Below are positions 18,541 through 27,818 of a DNA stretch of 64,000 nt, piece by piece. The first letter of the stretch is position 1, and every line of letters starts with the position of its first letter. The translations under genes were made by a program, and so were the position numbers. This stretch comes from Rhodococcus sp. H36-A4 (lineage in GTDB: Bacteria > Actinomycetota > Actinomycetes > Mycobacteriales > Mycobacteriaceae), in assembly GCF_027158005.1 (NCBI RefSeq), contig NZ_JAPVLQ010000005.1:372001-436000 (forward strand), in the 5' to 3' direction. Under the pieces are notes generated by a model. It was not told the DNA's origin, made no database searches, and saw nothing but the letters and a program-made list of their open reading frames with translations.

Positions 18541-19512
18541 GTGAACGTGACTTCGGTGGAGCGAGACCGTCCGCGTCGATCGGTTCTTGCCGTTCCTGGT
18601 AGTTCCGCGAAGATGATCGAGAAAGCCAAGACGCTTCCCGCGGACGCGATCTTTCTCGACCTCGAGGATGCGGTCGCCGCGATCGCGAAGGTCGAAGCAC
18701 GTGGACGGATAGTGGAGGCGCTCAATTCCGACGGCTGGGGCGAACAGATCAAGGTCGTCCGTGTCAACGACTGGACTACCCCGTGGACGCACGGTGATGT
18801 GATCGAGGTCGTCTCCGGTGCAGGTGCCAACTTGGATGCGATCCTTCTCCCCAAGGTCGAGACCGCCTCGCACGTCCAGGCGCTCGATTTGTTGCTGACG
18901 CAGGTCGAGAAGCTCGCGGGTCTGCCGGTGGGCGCGATCGACATCGAGCCACAGATCGAGAGTGCGAGAAGCCTGCGCAACATCGACGCGATCGCTACCG
19001 CGAGTCCTCGTGTTCGAACCCTGGTCTTCGGGCCTGCAGATCTGATGGCTAGCGTCAACATGCGCACACTCGTCGTCGGCGAACAACCGGAGGGCTACGA
19101 CACCGGAGACGCCTACCACCACATTCTGATGACCATCCTGTTGGCTGCGCGCACGCACGGCCTACAGGCGATCGACGGGCCATACCTCCAGATTCGTGAC
19201 CTCGACGCGTTCCGGCGGGCCGCGGGTCGCACTGCGGGCCTCGGTTTCGACGGAAAATGGGTACTGCACCCGACGCAGATCGACGCCGCCAACGAGATAT
19301 TCAGCCCCCGTCCGTCGGACTTCGACAAGGCCGAGATGATTCTCGACGCCTACGAGTTCCACACCTCGGCCGCAGGCGGAGGCCGTGGTGCTGTCATGTT
19401 GGGGGACGAGATGATCGACGAGGCCAGCCGAAAGATGGCGCTTGTCGTGTCGGCGAAGGGCAGAGCTGCGGGCATGACACGGACGACCTCGTTCACGCCG
19501 CCGGCAACGTAA
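18541..19512 (+). CDS. CitE-like CoA-ester lyase (HpcH/HpaI aldolase family)
   Basis: A 323-residue TIM-barrel protein with RSVLAVPGSSAKMIEKAKTL, FLDLEDAVA (Mg-binding region), LLPKVETASHV, IEPQIESARSL, LVFGPADLMAS and GKWVLHPTQID. These are the motifs of citrate lyase beta-like, malyl-CoA and citramalyl-CoA lyases. The substrate is not decided by sequence; (beta-methyl)malyl-CoA or citramalyl-CoA cleavage are the likely options. No citrate lyase alpha or gamma genes are nearby, so it acts alone. The start is GTG 18541. Confidence 0.85.
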   Translation: MNVTSVERDRPRRSVLAVPGSSAKMIEKAKTLPADAIFLDLEDAVAAIAKVEARGRIVEALNSDGWGEQIKVVRVNDWTTPWTHGDVIEVVSGAGANLDAILLPKVETASHVQALDLLLTQVEKLAGLPVGAIDIEPQIESARSLRNIDAIATASPRVRTLVFGPADLMASVNMRTLVVGEQPEGYDTGDAYHHILMTILLAARTHGLQAIDGPYLQIRDLDAFRRAAGRTAGLGFDGKWVLHPTQIDAANEIFSPRPSDFDKAEMILDAYEFHTSAAGGGRGAVMLGDEMIDEASRKMALVVSAKGRAAGMTRTTSFTPPAT

Positions 19513-19591
19513 TTACGCCCGGCAACGCACAGGGCATGGTGAAACACCACAACGGGTATCTGTTGCGCCCGTTCCCAGGCACAATGGATAC

Positions 19592-20083
19592 ATGACGAAT
19601 CCACTCTCGCAGTCCGGCCGCAGTGGCCAAGGACTTCCGACGCCTCCGTCAGGGTGGCCGATCGGCTCCTACCCAACCTATGCCGAGGCCCAGAAGGCTG
19701 TCGACTACCTCTCCGATCAGGAGTTCTCCGTTCAAGACGTCACAATCGTCGGCGTCGACCTCATGCAGGTCGAGCGAGTCCTCGGCAGACTCACATGGGC
19801 CAAAGTGATTGGCGGAGGAATCGTTTCGGGCGCATGGCTGGGCGTATTCCTCGGTCTCGTACTCGGAATCTTCACCAACGGCAACCTTTTCGGTGCTTTG
19901 GCGATTGGCATCGTCGGTGGCATCATCTTCGGTCTCATCTCCACCGCCATTCCGTACGCAGCAACGCGCGGTCAACGTGACTTCGCGTCGAGCATGCAGC
20001 TCGTCGCTGGTCGCTACGACGTCTTGTGCGAGCCCAAGAGTGCCGAAAAGGCCCGGGACATGCTCGCAAAGCTGTCGATCTGA
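19592..20083 (+). CDS. General-stress-protein-17M-like membrane protein (Rv1234-like)
   Basis: A 163-residue protein. Its N-terminal domain (PIGSYPTYAEAQKAVDYLSDQEFSVQDVTIVGVDL) matches the general stress protein 17M-like domain. Two glycine-rich membrane helices follow (VIGGGIVSGAWLGVFLGLVLGIF and GALAIGIVGGIIFGLISTA). The C-terminus RYDVLCEPKSAEKARDMLAKL looks like a second half of the small domain. The role is unknown. It directly precedes lpqY, as in M. tuberculosis, but a 136-bp gap with its own start site suggests separate transcription of lpqY. Confidence 0.8.
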   Translation: MTNPLSQSGRSGQGLPTPPSGWPIGSYPTYAEAQKAVDYLSDQEFSVQDVTIVGVDLMQVERVLGRLTWAKVIGGGIVSGAWLGVFLGLVLGIFTNGNLFGALAIGIVGGIIFGLISTAIPYAATRGQRDFASSMQLVAGRYDVLCEPKSAEKARDMLAKLSI

Positions 20084-20219
20084 CCCGATAGTTATCTGTC
20101 GGACATTACGGAATAGTCCCAATTTCGCCTCGAGGACTGTGAGTTCGGTTACGTTTCTTTACGCGCAGGGTAGACCAGAGCAACTGCTGCGCGAGTAATC
20201 GAAAATACGGAGGCGGAAA

Positions 20220-21590
20220 GTGCCGAGACAACGTGGTCCGAGGCCGAGAAACGCAACCAAGATGGGGGTGTTGGCCGCAGCTGCTCTGGTCGTCACTCCG
20301 CTGTTGGCGGCATGTGGATCGTCGGACAGCAGCACCCCGGTGCTGAGTTTTTATACAGCCGCGGACGGCGCCGAGCAGTACGCGGCCGCCGCGCAGGCCT
20401 GTTCGGCGGCGTCGGGCGGCCGCTACACCGTGGAGCAGAGAACACTGCCCAAGAGCGCCAACGATCAGCGGCTTCAGCTGGCTCGACGGTTGGCGGGCAA
20501 CGACAGTTCACTCGACCTGATGACGCTCGACGTCGTCTGGACGGCGGAGTTCGCCGAAGCAGGTTGGGCGCTGCCGGTTCCCGAGGAGTTGTCCGCCAAG
20601 CTGCGTGACGGGTCGACCCTCGAAGGTCCCCTGGCAACGGCAGAATGGCAAGACCAGCTGTACGCGGTTCCGCTCAACTCCAATACGCAGCTGCTCTGGT
20701 ACCGGCCGGACCAGGTTCCAGGCGGCGTACCCCCGCAAACGTGGGATCAGCTGATCGACGTCGCCGAAACGAATGCTGCAGAGGGCAAGCCGTCGTACAT
20801 CGGGGTTCAGGCCAAGCAGTACGAGGGTCTGATGGTGTGGTTCAACAGCCTCCTCGTCAGCGCGGGCGGTCAGGTAGTCGGTGAGGACGGTACGACTGTC
20901 ACCCTCAACGACACTCCTGAGCATCGTGCGGCCACCGAAAAAGCGCTCGAAATCATGAAACGTGTGGCAACCGCAGACGGTGCGGATCCGTCCATTTCCC
21001 AGACCGACGAAGCGACGGCCCGACTCGGACTCGAAGCAGGTAGCTCCGCTTTCGAGGTCAACTACCCATTCGTCCTGCCCGGTCTGAAAGAGAACGCGGT
21101 CGCTGGTGCGGTTCCATTTCTCGATCTGTCGAATGTTCCTGCCGATCAACAAGATGCAGCAATCGCCGAGGTCTTCCGAAGCGCTCCGTATCCAGCTGTC
21201 GTGGAAAACACCCCCGCCAAGGTCACGATCGGCGGATTCAACATTGGCGTCGCGAACACGACCCAGCACGAGGACCTTGCCTGGGAAGCCGTCGCGTGCT
21301 TGACGAACGAGGAGAACCAGCGCAACAACGCAGTCAACGGCGGCGTGCCGCCGGTCTTGCGGAATCTGTACCAGGATCCTGAGTTCCAGGCGGTCTACCC
21401 AGCGTGGGAAGGCGTCCTCAACTCGATCGAGAACTCTGCGGTCCGGCCCGTTTCCCCGGCATATCAGTCCATTTCGATCCTGCTCACCGACGCGCTCAAT
21501 CCACCGCAGGACATCGACCCCGTCGCCGACGTGGACAAGCTCGCCGATCTCGTTTCCAAGGCCGTCAACTCGGAAGGGCTGATCCCATGA
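20220..21590 (+). CDS. lpqY: Trehalose ABC importer, substrate-binding lipoprotein
   Basis: A 456-residue binding protein of the maltose/trehalose family. The signal peptide ends in the lipobox LLAAC with Cys32 as lipidation site, so it is tethered outside the membrane. Blocks typical of the family include MTLDVVWTAEFAEAGWALPVP, YAVPLNSNTQLLWYRPDQVP and EVNYPFVLP. In mycobacteria LpqY-SugABC recycles trehalose set free during mycolate transfer; the same is inferred here by orthology. The GTG start has GGAGG six bases upstream. The stop overlaps the sugA start. Confidence 0.92.
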   Translation: MPRQRGPRPRNATKMGVLAAAALVVTPLLAACGSSDSSTPVLSFYTAADGAEQYAAAAQACSAASGGRYTVEQRTLPKSANDQRLQLARRLAGNDSSLDLMTLDVVWTAEFAEAGWALPVPEELSAKLRDGSTLEGPLATAEWQDQLYAVPLNSNTQLLWYRPDQVPGGVPPQTWDQLIDVAETNAAEGKPSYIGVQAKQYEGLMVWFNSLLVSAGGQVVGEDGTTVTLNDTPEHRAATEKALEIMKRVATADGADPSISQTDEATARLGLEAGSSAFEVNYPFVLPGLKENAVAGAVPFLDLSNVPADQQDAAIAEVFRSAPYPAVVENTPAKVTIGGFNIGVANTTQHEDLAWEAVACLTNEENQRNNAVNGGVPPVLRNLYQDPEFQAVYPAWEGVLNSIENSAVRPVSPAYQSISILLTDALNPPQDIDPVADVDKLADLVSKAVNSEGLIP

Positions 21591-22540
21591 GCGCACCGAC
21601 AACCGAGCCCGAATCCGGGCCCGTCGCGCCGGCCAGGCAGGATGCGCTGAAGCACAGATCCGACGGCAAGAAGGCCGAGCGTCGACTCGGGCTCATGCTG
21701 GTCGCGCCCGCCGCGATCATCATGGTGGCCGTCACCGGGTATCCGATCGTCTACGCATTCTGGCTCAGCCTGCAGAAGTACAACTTGGCTTTCCCCGACG
21801 ACCGGGAGTTCGTAGGCTTCTCGAACTACGTCACAGTGCTCTCGGACAGTTACTGGTGGCAGGCGTTCGGTGTCACGGCGGGAATCACGATCGTGTCGGT
21901 GATCATCGAGTTCGTCCTCGGGTTGGCTGTGGCACTCGTCATGCACCGCACCATCTTCGGCCGCGGACTCGTGCGTACCGTGGTCCTGATTCCTTACGGC
22001 ATCGTGACAGTCGCCGCGGCGTACAGCTGGTACTACGCGTGGACGCCGGGCACCGGGTACCTCGCCAACCTCCTTCCCGACGGCAGCGCACCGCTCACCG
22101 AACAGTTCCCGTCGTTGGCGATCATCGTGCTCGCCGAGGTCTGGAAGACCACGCCGTTCATGGCTCTCCTGCTTCTGGCAGGGCTCGCACTCGTACCGGA
22201 CGATCTGCTCAAGGCCGCCGAGGTCGATGGCGCCGGAGCCTGGACGAGATTGCTGCGCATCACAATTCCGCTCATGAAGCCGGCAATCCTCGTCGCAGTT
22301 CTCTTCCGCACACTGGACGCGTTCCGCATCTTCGACAACATCTACGTGCTGACCAAGGGCAGCAACGGCACGGGTTCGGTGTCGATTCTCGGGTACGACA
22401 ACCTGTTCGGCGCATTCAACCTCGGACTCGGCTCGGCGATCAGCGTTCTCATCTTTTTCTGCGTCGCCATCATCGCGTTCGTGTTCATCAAGCTGTTCGG
22501 GGCTTCGGCACCGGGCTCGGACGACGGAGGCCGTAAATAA
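21587..22540 (+). CDS. sugA: Trehalose ABC importer permease SugA
   Basis: A 317-residue MalF-type inner-membrane permease with six predicted helices, from [29 protein letters not shown] onward. The EAA loop is [30 protein letters not shown], which docks on SugC. Its start ATG overlaps the lpqY stop (ATGA), and its TAA shares one base with the ATG of sugB. All four genes are therefore tightly coupled. Confidence 0.93.
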   Translation: MSAPTTEPESGPVAPARQDALKHRSDGKKAERRLGLMLVAPAAIIMVAVTGYPIVYAFWLSLQKYNLAFPDDREFVGFSNYVTVLSDSYWWQAFGVTAGITIVSVIIEFVLGLAVALVMHRTIFGRGLVRTVVLIPYGIVTVAAAYSWYYAWTPGTGYLANLLPDGSAPLTEQFPSLAIIVLAEVWKTTPFMALLLLAGLALVPDDLLKAAEVDGAGAWTRLLRITIPLMKPAILVAVLFRTLDAFRIFDNIYVLTKGSNGTGSVSILGYDNLFGAFNLGLGSAISVLIFFCVAIIAFVFIKLFGASAPGSDDGGRK

Positions 22541-23373
22541 TGACGACAGTGACGCCTCGCAAGAAGGTCGGCTGGACGGTCATCAATGTCCTCGTCCTGC
22601 TGTACGCGCTCGTTCCGTTGGCCTGGATCATCAGCTTGTCGTTCAAGTCGACGGCCACGATCACCGATGGCGCGTTCATTCCGAAGTCCTTCACGTTCGA
22701 CAACTACAAGGGAATCTTCTCGACCAGCCAGTTCACCTCGGCTCTGATCAACTCGATCGGAATCGGCCTCATCACCACGGTCATCGCCGTCGTGATCGGC
22801 ACGATGGCGGCATACGCCGTTGCCCGGTTGGACTTTCCCGGCAAGAAGTTGCTCGTCGGTGTCGCATTGCTCATCGCGATGTTCCCGCAGATCTCGCTCG
22901 TCACTCCGCTGTTCGACATCGAGCGTGCTCTCGGCCTGTTCGACACCTGGCTTGGTCTGATCATTCCGTACACCACGTTCGCGTTGCCGCTGGCGATCTA
23001 CACTCTCTCCGCGTTCTTCCGGGAGATTCCTTGGGAGCTGGAGAAAGCGGCGAAGATGGATGGTGCCACTCCAGCACAAGCTTTCCGTAAGGTCATCGCC
23101 CCGCTGGCTGCTCCCGGCATCGTGACGGCCGCCATCTTGGTGTTCATCTTCGCTTGGAACGACCTGCTGTTGGCCATCTCGTTGACCGCGACCGAGCGGT
23201 CCATCACCGCGCCCGCCGCGATCGCGCAGTTCACCGGAAGCTCGCAGTTCGAGGAGCCCACCGGATCGATCGCAGCAGCAGCAGTGGTCATCACCATTCC
23301 GATCATCGTTTTCGTGCTCTTTTTCCAACGACGCATCGTGGCGGGCTTGACGTCCGGCGCAGTGAAGGGATAA
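22540..23373 (+). CDS. sugB: Trehalose ABC importer permease SugB
   Basis: A 277-residue MalG-type permease. Helices begin at [24 protein letters not shown]. The coupling loop is [30 protein letters not shown], the EAA motif. The C-terminal helix with [23 protein letters not shown] is the MalG signature end that contacts the ATPase. It follows sugA with a one-base overlap (TAATG) and is followed by sugC after five bases. Confidence 0.93.
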   Translation: MTTVTPRKKVGWTVINVLVLLYALVPLAWIISLSFKSTATITDGAFIPKSFTFDNYKGIFSTSQFTSALINSIGIGLITTVIAVVIGTMAAYAVARLDFPGKKLLVGVALLIAMFPQISLVTPLFDIERALGLFDTWLGLIIPYTTFALPLAIYTLSAFFREIPWELEKAAKMDGATPAQAFRKVIAPLAAPGIVTAAILVFIFAWNDLLLAISLTATERSITAPAAIAQFTGSSQFEEPTGSIAAAAVVITIPIIVFVLFFQRRIVAGLTSGAVKG

Positions 23374-23378
23374 CCGTC

Positions 23379-24548
23379 ATGTCCGAAATTGTTCTCGAAA
23401 ACATCACCAAGCTCTTCCCGGACGGTGCCGCTGCCGTCAGCGACGTGTCCATGACCATCGCGGACGGCGAGTTCATCATTCTCGTCGGGCCGTCGGGGTG
23501 TGGAAAGTCCACGACGCTCAACATGATCGCGGGCCTCGAGGACATCTCGTCCGGTGAGCTGCGCATCGCGGGGGAGCGCGTCAACGAGAAGGCTCCGAAG
23601 GATCGCGATATCGCGATGGTGTTCCAGTCCTACGCGTTGTACCCGCATATGACGGTTCGACAGAACATCGCGTTCCCGTTGACTCTCGCCAAGCTCAGCA
23701 AGAACGAGATCAACGAGAAGGTGGAGGAGGCTGCGAAGATCCTCGATCTGACCCAGCACCTCGATCGTCGGCCGGCGAATCTCTCCGGTGGCCAGCGCCA
23801 GCGAGTTGCCATGGGGCGCGCCATCGTTCGCACTCCCAAGGCATTTCTCATGGATGAGCCGTTGTCGAACCTCGACGCCAAGCTGCGGGTGCAGACGCGT
23901 GCGGAGATCTCCAGGCTGCAGAAGCGTCTGGGCACCACCACGGTGTACGTGACGCACGATCAGACCGAGGCCATGACGCTCGGCGATCGGGTCGTGGTGT
24001 TGCGTGGTGGACGCGTGCAGCAGATCGGCTCACCGCAGGAGCTCTACGACAAGCCCAAGAACCTGTTCGTGGGCGGCTTCATCGGATCTCCTTCGATGAA
24101 CTTCGTGCCGGGACAGCTCACCGCGAACGGCGTGTCCACCGACCTCGGCGACATCGAGCTTCCACTGGACCGAATGAACTCGATCAAGTCGAAGAATCCG
24201 GGGCGTGAAGTCGTTGTCGGCATTCGCCCCGAACATTTCGAGGATGCTGCACTCATCGACGGGTACCAGAAGATCAGCGGCGCGGTGTTCACTGCGAAAG
24301 TCGACGTACTCGAGTCGATGGGCAGTGACAAGTACGTGTACTTCACGCTCGCGGGTGCTCAGGTCGAGTCCGCCGAACTACAGGAATTGGCTGCCGATGC
24401 GGGCATCGGCAATCTCGGAGGTGCGCAAGTCGTCGCACGGTTGGCAGCCGAATCCAAGGCAGCCGAGGGTGGCCAGATCGAGTTGTGGTTCGATCCTGCC
24501 AAGGTGTCCGTGTTCGACCATTCGTCTGGCGCAAACCTGACCCTGTAA
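23379..24548 (+). CDS. sugC: Trehalose ABC importer ATPase SugC
   Basis: A 389-residue MalK/MsmK-type ATPase. It has Walker A GPSGCGKST, Q-loop VFQSYALYPHMT, signature LSGGQRQRVAMGRAI, Walker B AFLMDEPLSNLDAKL and H-loop VTHDQTEAMTL. The C-terminal OB-fold regulatory domain (about 240-389) includes VVGIRPEHFED and ends in FDHSSGANLTL. The frame is open upstream to 23154, but ATG 23379 fits both the family and the five-base distance from sugB. A long inverted repeat lies just after the stop. Confidence 0.93.
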   Translation: MSEIVLENITKLFPDGAAAVSDVSMTIADGEFIILVGPSGCGKSTTLNMIAGLEDISSGELRIAGERVNEKAPKDRDIAMVFQSYALYPHMTVRQNIAFPLTLAKLSKNEINEKVEEAAKILDLTQHLDRRPANLSGGQRQRVAMGRAIVRTPKAFLMDEPLSNLDAKLRVQTRAEISRLQKRLGTTTVYVTHDQTEAMTLGDRVVVLRGGRVQQIGSPQELYDKPKNLFVGGFIGSPSMNFVPGQLTANGVSTDLGDIELPLDRMNSIKSKNPGREVVVGIRPEHFEDAALIDGYQKISGAVFTAKVDVLESMGSDKYVYFTLAGAQVESAELQELAADAGIGNLGGAQVVARLAAESKAAEGGQIELWFDPAKVSVFDHSSGANLTL

Positions 24549-24558
24549 GTGGCTTCGG

Positions 24559-24612
24559 CGCGCAGGTATGCGGAAATCGACGGCTGACTACGGGTTTCCG
24601 CGCACCTGCGCG
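24559..24612. terminator. Long inverted repeat at the sugC/MFS convergent end
   Basis: CGCGCAGGT (24559-24567) and GCGGAAA (24570-24576) pair with TTTCCGC (24595-24601) and ACCTGCGCG (24604-24612), with a two-base internal mismatch. The right arm lies inside the last codons of the MFS gene. No T-run is present; it may stop or stabilise transcripts from both sides. Confidence 0.5.
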
Positions 24613-26054
24613 ACTTCGCTGTCGCGCGCAACCTCGGTCACGGTTACGGAGACAGAGGGTTGCACTCGTATTGCGGTCGCAGCCAAGGCCACGATGGTGC
24701 ACGCGATCGCTCCGGCGACGAATGCAAACGTGTACACCGTTTCGCGTGGAATCGAGGTTCCTGCAATGGTGTAGGTGGCCAGCATGGTGGTGAGAAGTGC
24801 ACTCGCAATGGATGTTCCGACGGTTCGAACGATCGAGTTGACGCTGTTCGCCACTCCGGTGTCCGAGGCGGAGACCTCGGCCATCAGCAGGTTCGGTATA
24901 GCAGCGAATGCGAGGCTGACAAAGACGCTGACGATCGATGTCGCGAGAATGACCTGCCAGGTGACGGTGTGGAAGAAGACGAAGAACACGAACCCGAAGA
25001 CTCCGATTCCACCGCTCGTGATCAGTACCGGTCGTGCACCGAAGCGTCGGATGAATGCCCCGCTGCAGGTTGCGGCAATGACGCCGACGACAGCACCGGG
25101 CAGCAGGTATACGACGCTGGCCCCGAGCACGGTTGCGCTGAAGCCGTAACCGGCTAGTTCACGAGGTGTCTGCACGAAGTACGAGCTGGCAAGGAAGTTG
25201 ACGAACATTCCGATACCGACGAAGAGCGTTGCGATATTCGTCGCCAGCAGCGGTCCGTGCGTGAGCAGACGCGGTGCCACGAGGGGAGCCGGCGTCTTGT
25301 TCTCGAATATCCACCACAGTGCGAGCGTGATGGCTCCGATGATCGAGCAGGCAAGAGTGGTGACCGAGCCCCAGCCCCATTCCCTGCCCTGCGTCAACGC
25401 GAGGAAAAGCAGGACCAGCGCTATGGAGAGAAGGACTGCGCCCCACCAGTCCACCGAGCCGCGGCCACTGCGCGCTCGCGCTGGAACGGCGAACCACGCG
25501 ATCACGAGAGCCCCGAGGACGAACACTGAGGTCAGCCAGAAGACACGGTGATAGTCGGCGCCGTCCGCAGTCAGCAAACCCGTCAGAACGAGCCCGAACC
25601 CGCCGCCGACGCCGAGAGTGCCGGAAAGAATGGCCATCGAGCCGACCAGTTTTCTGTGCGGCATTTCGTCGCGAAGGATTGCCAGCGCGATTGGAAACAG
25701 CGCGTACGACACACCCTGAAGAACACGCCCGAAGATCAGAAGTGCAAGGGAGTGAGTACTCGCGGCGATGAGGGAACCAGCGAGCACGAGCAGCAGAACT
25801 CCGATGAGCACGGGGCGTTTGCCGTGCAGGTCTGCCAACCTGCCGATCACCGGGGTCGCGACGACGGCGGCCAGGAGATTGGCAGTGATCACCCACCCGG
25901 CAGCGGTAGGGCTGACGTGAAGTTGCATCCCTATCGTTCCGACGATCGGGATGACCATCGTCTGCAGGACGGCAACCGTCATCACCACGAAGCACAGACC
26001 CGGCAGAAGTAGAACTCCTGGTCGTAGATCTTCCGTGCGAACCGCGGATGGCAT
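24588..26054 (-). CDS. MFS drug exporter, DHA2-type (14 helices)
   Basis: A protein of about 488 residues with many hydrophobic helices. MFS motif A is GRLADLHGKRPVLIG. The region LILFGRVLQGVSYALFPIALAILRDEMP and the antiporter-type GTLGVGGGFGLVLTG support drug:H+ antiport. The length fits the 14-helix DHA2/EmrB group. The substrate is unknown. I chose ATG 26054; the frame extends 19 codons further without a better start. The 125-bp upstream region shows no clear operator, and no linked regulator is present. Confidence 0.85.
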   Translation of the reverse strand: MPSAVRTEDLRPGVLLLPGLCFVVMTVAVLQTMVIPIVGTIGMQLHVSPTAAGWVITANLLAAVVATPVIGRLADLHGKRPVLIGVLLLVLAGSLIAASTHSLALLIFGRVLQGVSYALFPIALAILRDEMPHRKLVGSMAILSGTLGVGGGFGLVLTGLLTADGADYHRVFWLTSVFVLGALVIAWFAVPARARSGRGSVDWWGAVLLSIALVLLFLALTQGREWGWGSVTTLACSIIGAITLALWWIFENKTPAPLVAPRLLTHGPLLATNIATLFVGIGMFVNFLASSYFVQTPRELAGYGFSATVLGASVVYLLPGAVVGVIAATCSGAFIRRFGARPVLITSGGIGVFGFVFFVFFHTVTWQVILATSIVSVFVSLAFAAIPNLLMAEVSASDTGVANSVNSIVRTVGTSIASALLTTMLATYTIAGTSIPRETVYTFAFVAGAIACTIVALAATAIRVQPSVSVTVTEVARDSEVAQVRGNP

Positions 26055-26179
26055 GCGGAAGTACCCCGTTACATTTCGATGGAGCAAAGAGAAAAAACTT
26101 GATGTGTGCACCTAAGTGCTTATCAGAGTTTCTGCGGAGGGGGAAGCCACGCATGCCTCTCGCGACTACGACGCGGTGC

Positions 26180-27037
26180 TCACGAACGTTGTGTGACTCG
26201 CGCCCGCTCACGGAGTTCGGAGACGATCTCGTCGTTCCAGATATGTTCGCGCACCAGACGATATCGTTCGCGGATCATCCACAGGTACGCCTCGGCATCC
26301 GTTTTTCCCTCCAGGATGTCGGCGGCGCGCACCATCCGGACGACGGGTAGAAACTCCTCGCCGAACCAGCGTCGGGCAACGGTTGGGCGATCGACGAATT
26401 CACAGAGCTCCTGGATCAGTCGGAAACCCCAGGCCTCGACGCATTCGCTCAATTCCGCGTACTCGAACGGATCGGTGACCTGCACCGCCTCGCGGGCTTT
26501 GCCGACCAAGGGCACGCGGGTGAGGAAGATGCGTCGGTGATCCTTGATGAGCAGATCACCGCGTCTGGTGATGCCCTCAGGGGAGATGCGCGTGATGATC
26601 TCGGTAACGAAAGCGTCGATCGTGGTTCGGTGCATGGCGAATGCGATGGACACCCGATGGTGGCCGTCGATTACGAAATGCATCGAGCCGATGCGATACA
26701 CCTGAATCGGCGGCATGGACTCGCCGCGTCGCTGGGCTGCGGCGAGGCGCTGCCACCGCTCCCGAATCCGTGCCGATGTCGGTCGGAAGAACCGATCGAA
26801 GTCGCGTGTGCGGTCGACGCTTCCGACGATGGAGTCGACCCGGATGACCTGCAAGCCGAGTTGACGCTCACCCACCTTGCCGAGAGCGGCGACGACCTCG
26901 TCGAACGGCAGGATGGTGTTGACGTCGTCGGGCTGGCGACGCAGCCACCCGACCAATCGTGCAATGTCGGCGCGACGGCGCTGCCGCGTGAAGTCGTTCT
27001 CCGCATCGGCGGTGGGGAAGCCGGTGTCACGTGCCAT
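26180..27037 (-). CDS. ParB/sulfiredoxin-fold protein
   Basis: A 285-residue soluble protein. The central part has VIRVDSIVGSVDRTRDFDRFF and PPIQVYRIGSMHFVIDGHHRVSIAFAM, the ParB-like nuclease/sulfiredoxin-fold signature (D-G-H-H-R). There is no helix-turn-helix and no ParA nearby, so it is not the chromosomal ParB. The C-terminal half (RLVREHIWNDEIVSELRERARV) is helical. The function is unknown. Its start lies 11 bases inside the 3' end of the metallophosphoesterase gene, so the pair is translationally coupled. Confidence 0.78.
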   Translation of the reverse strand: MARDTGFPTADAENDFTRQRRRADIARLVGWLRRQPDDVNTILPFDEVVAALGKVGERQLGLQVIRVDSIVGSVDRTRDFDRFFRPTSARIRERWQRLAAAQRRGESMPPIQVYRIGSMHFVIDGHHRVSIAFAMHRTTIDAFVTEIITRISPEGITRRGDLLIKDHRRIFLTRVPLVGKAREAVQVTDPFEYAELSECVEAWGFRLIQELCEFVDRPTVARRWFGEEFLPVVRMVRAADILEGKTDAEAYLWMIRERYRLVREHIWNDEIVSELRERARVTQRS

Positions 27038-27740
27038 GTCTTCGCCTCACAATCGTGGGTACGTTCTCAGCTGCTCGGCCACCCGGTTCGATCTCGAGCA
27101 AGGTGTATCCGACCGTGTTGAGGACGGTGGTCCCGTGTAGCTCGAGGTCTTCCGGTGTCTGACCGTGAGGATGGATGTGACCGTGCAGAAGCAACTGGGG
27201 TTGCAGCGAACGGACGACATCGTCCAGACATTCGAATCCGACGTGCGCGGGATCGGTGTCGTCGCCGACTCCGAACGGCGGGCTGTGCGTCAAGAGCACG
27301 TCCACACCGCGGTCGTCGCCGCGCATCGTTCGTTTCCACGACTCGGTACGGGTGAGGGACCTGGCTCGACGACGCTGTTGACGTTGCGTCCACTGGTTCG
27401 GGCCATCGTTGTAGCGAATCGATCCACCCAGGCCCGCGATGCGCAACCCTGCCGCCGACACGATCGTGCGGTCGGCGTTCACCGCACCTACGGGCCCTGG
27501 CCAGGTGCTGGGCAAACCCGCGCGTATCCATCCGACCCGCCCTGCCGAGTAGCCCGTCAAGTCTGCGTCGTGATTTCCGGGGACGAAAACGCACGGCGCG
27601 TTCAAAGCATCCGTCAGATATTCCAAATATTCGAAGGGCAGGTCGCCCGCCCCGAGAACGAGGTCGACATCGAGCGAGCGACCCTGTGTGCTCCACAGGG
27701 TCTCGATAGTTTCGTCGGAGACTGCTAGGACGGAGACCAC
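27027..27740 (-). CDS. Calcineurin-like metallophosphoesterase
   Basis: About 237 residues. Metal-binding motifs are VLGAGDLP (GD), FVPGNHD (GNH[DE]), LLTHSPP and LLHGHIHPHG (GHxH). The first motif, normally D-x-H, reads VSDE here, so the first metal site may differ. The substrate is unknown. I chose GTG 27740 because LAVSDE then falls near the N-terminus; GTG 27764 is possible. The frame continues far upstream, but that part lies over the opposite-strand SUFU gene and is a shadow. It overlaps the ParB-fold gene by 11 bases. Confidence 0.82.
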   Translation of the reverse strand: MVSVLAVSDETIETLWSTQGRSLDVDLVLGAGDLPFEYLEYLTDALNAPCVFVPGNHDADLTGYSAGRVGWIRAGLPSTWPGPVGAVNADRTIVSAAGLRIAGLGGSIRYNDGPNQWTQRQQRRRARSLTRTESWKRTMRGDDRGVDVLLTHSPPFGVGDDTDPAHVGFECLDDVVRSLQPQLLLHGHIHPHGQTPEDLELHGTTVLNTVGYTLLEIEPGGRAAENVPTIVRRRHGT

Positions 27741-27818
27741 GTGCCCGACGCTACCGACAACCACCTTTCGTGATGCACCGAACGCGTCGTTCGGACCGCG
27801 GTGGTGTTGGATGGCACT

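Noticed and set aside
18541-19512. Citrate lyase beta subunit
   Set aside because: No alpha, gamma or accessory genes are present, so a stand-alone CoA-ester lyase is more likely.
26180-27037. Chromosome partition protein ParB
   Set aside because: Only the nuclease/sulfiredoxin fold is present. There is no HTH, no parA, and no parS-like site nearby.
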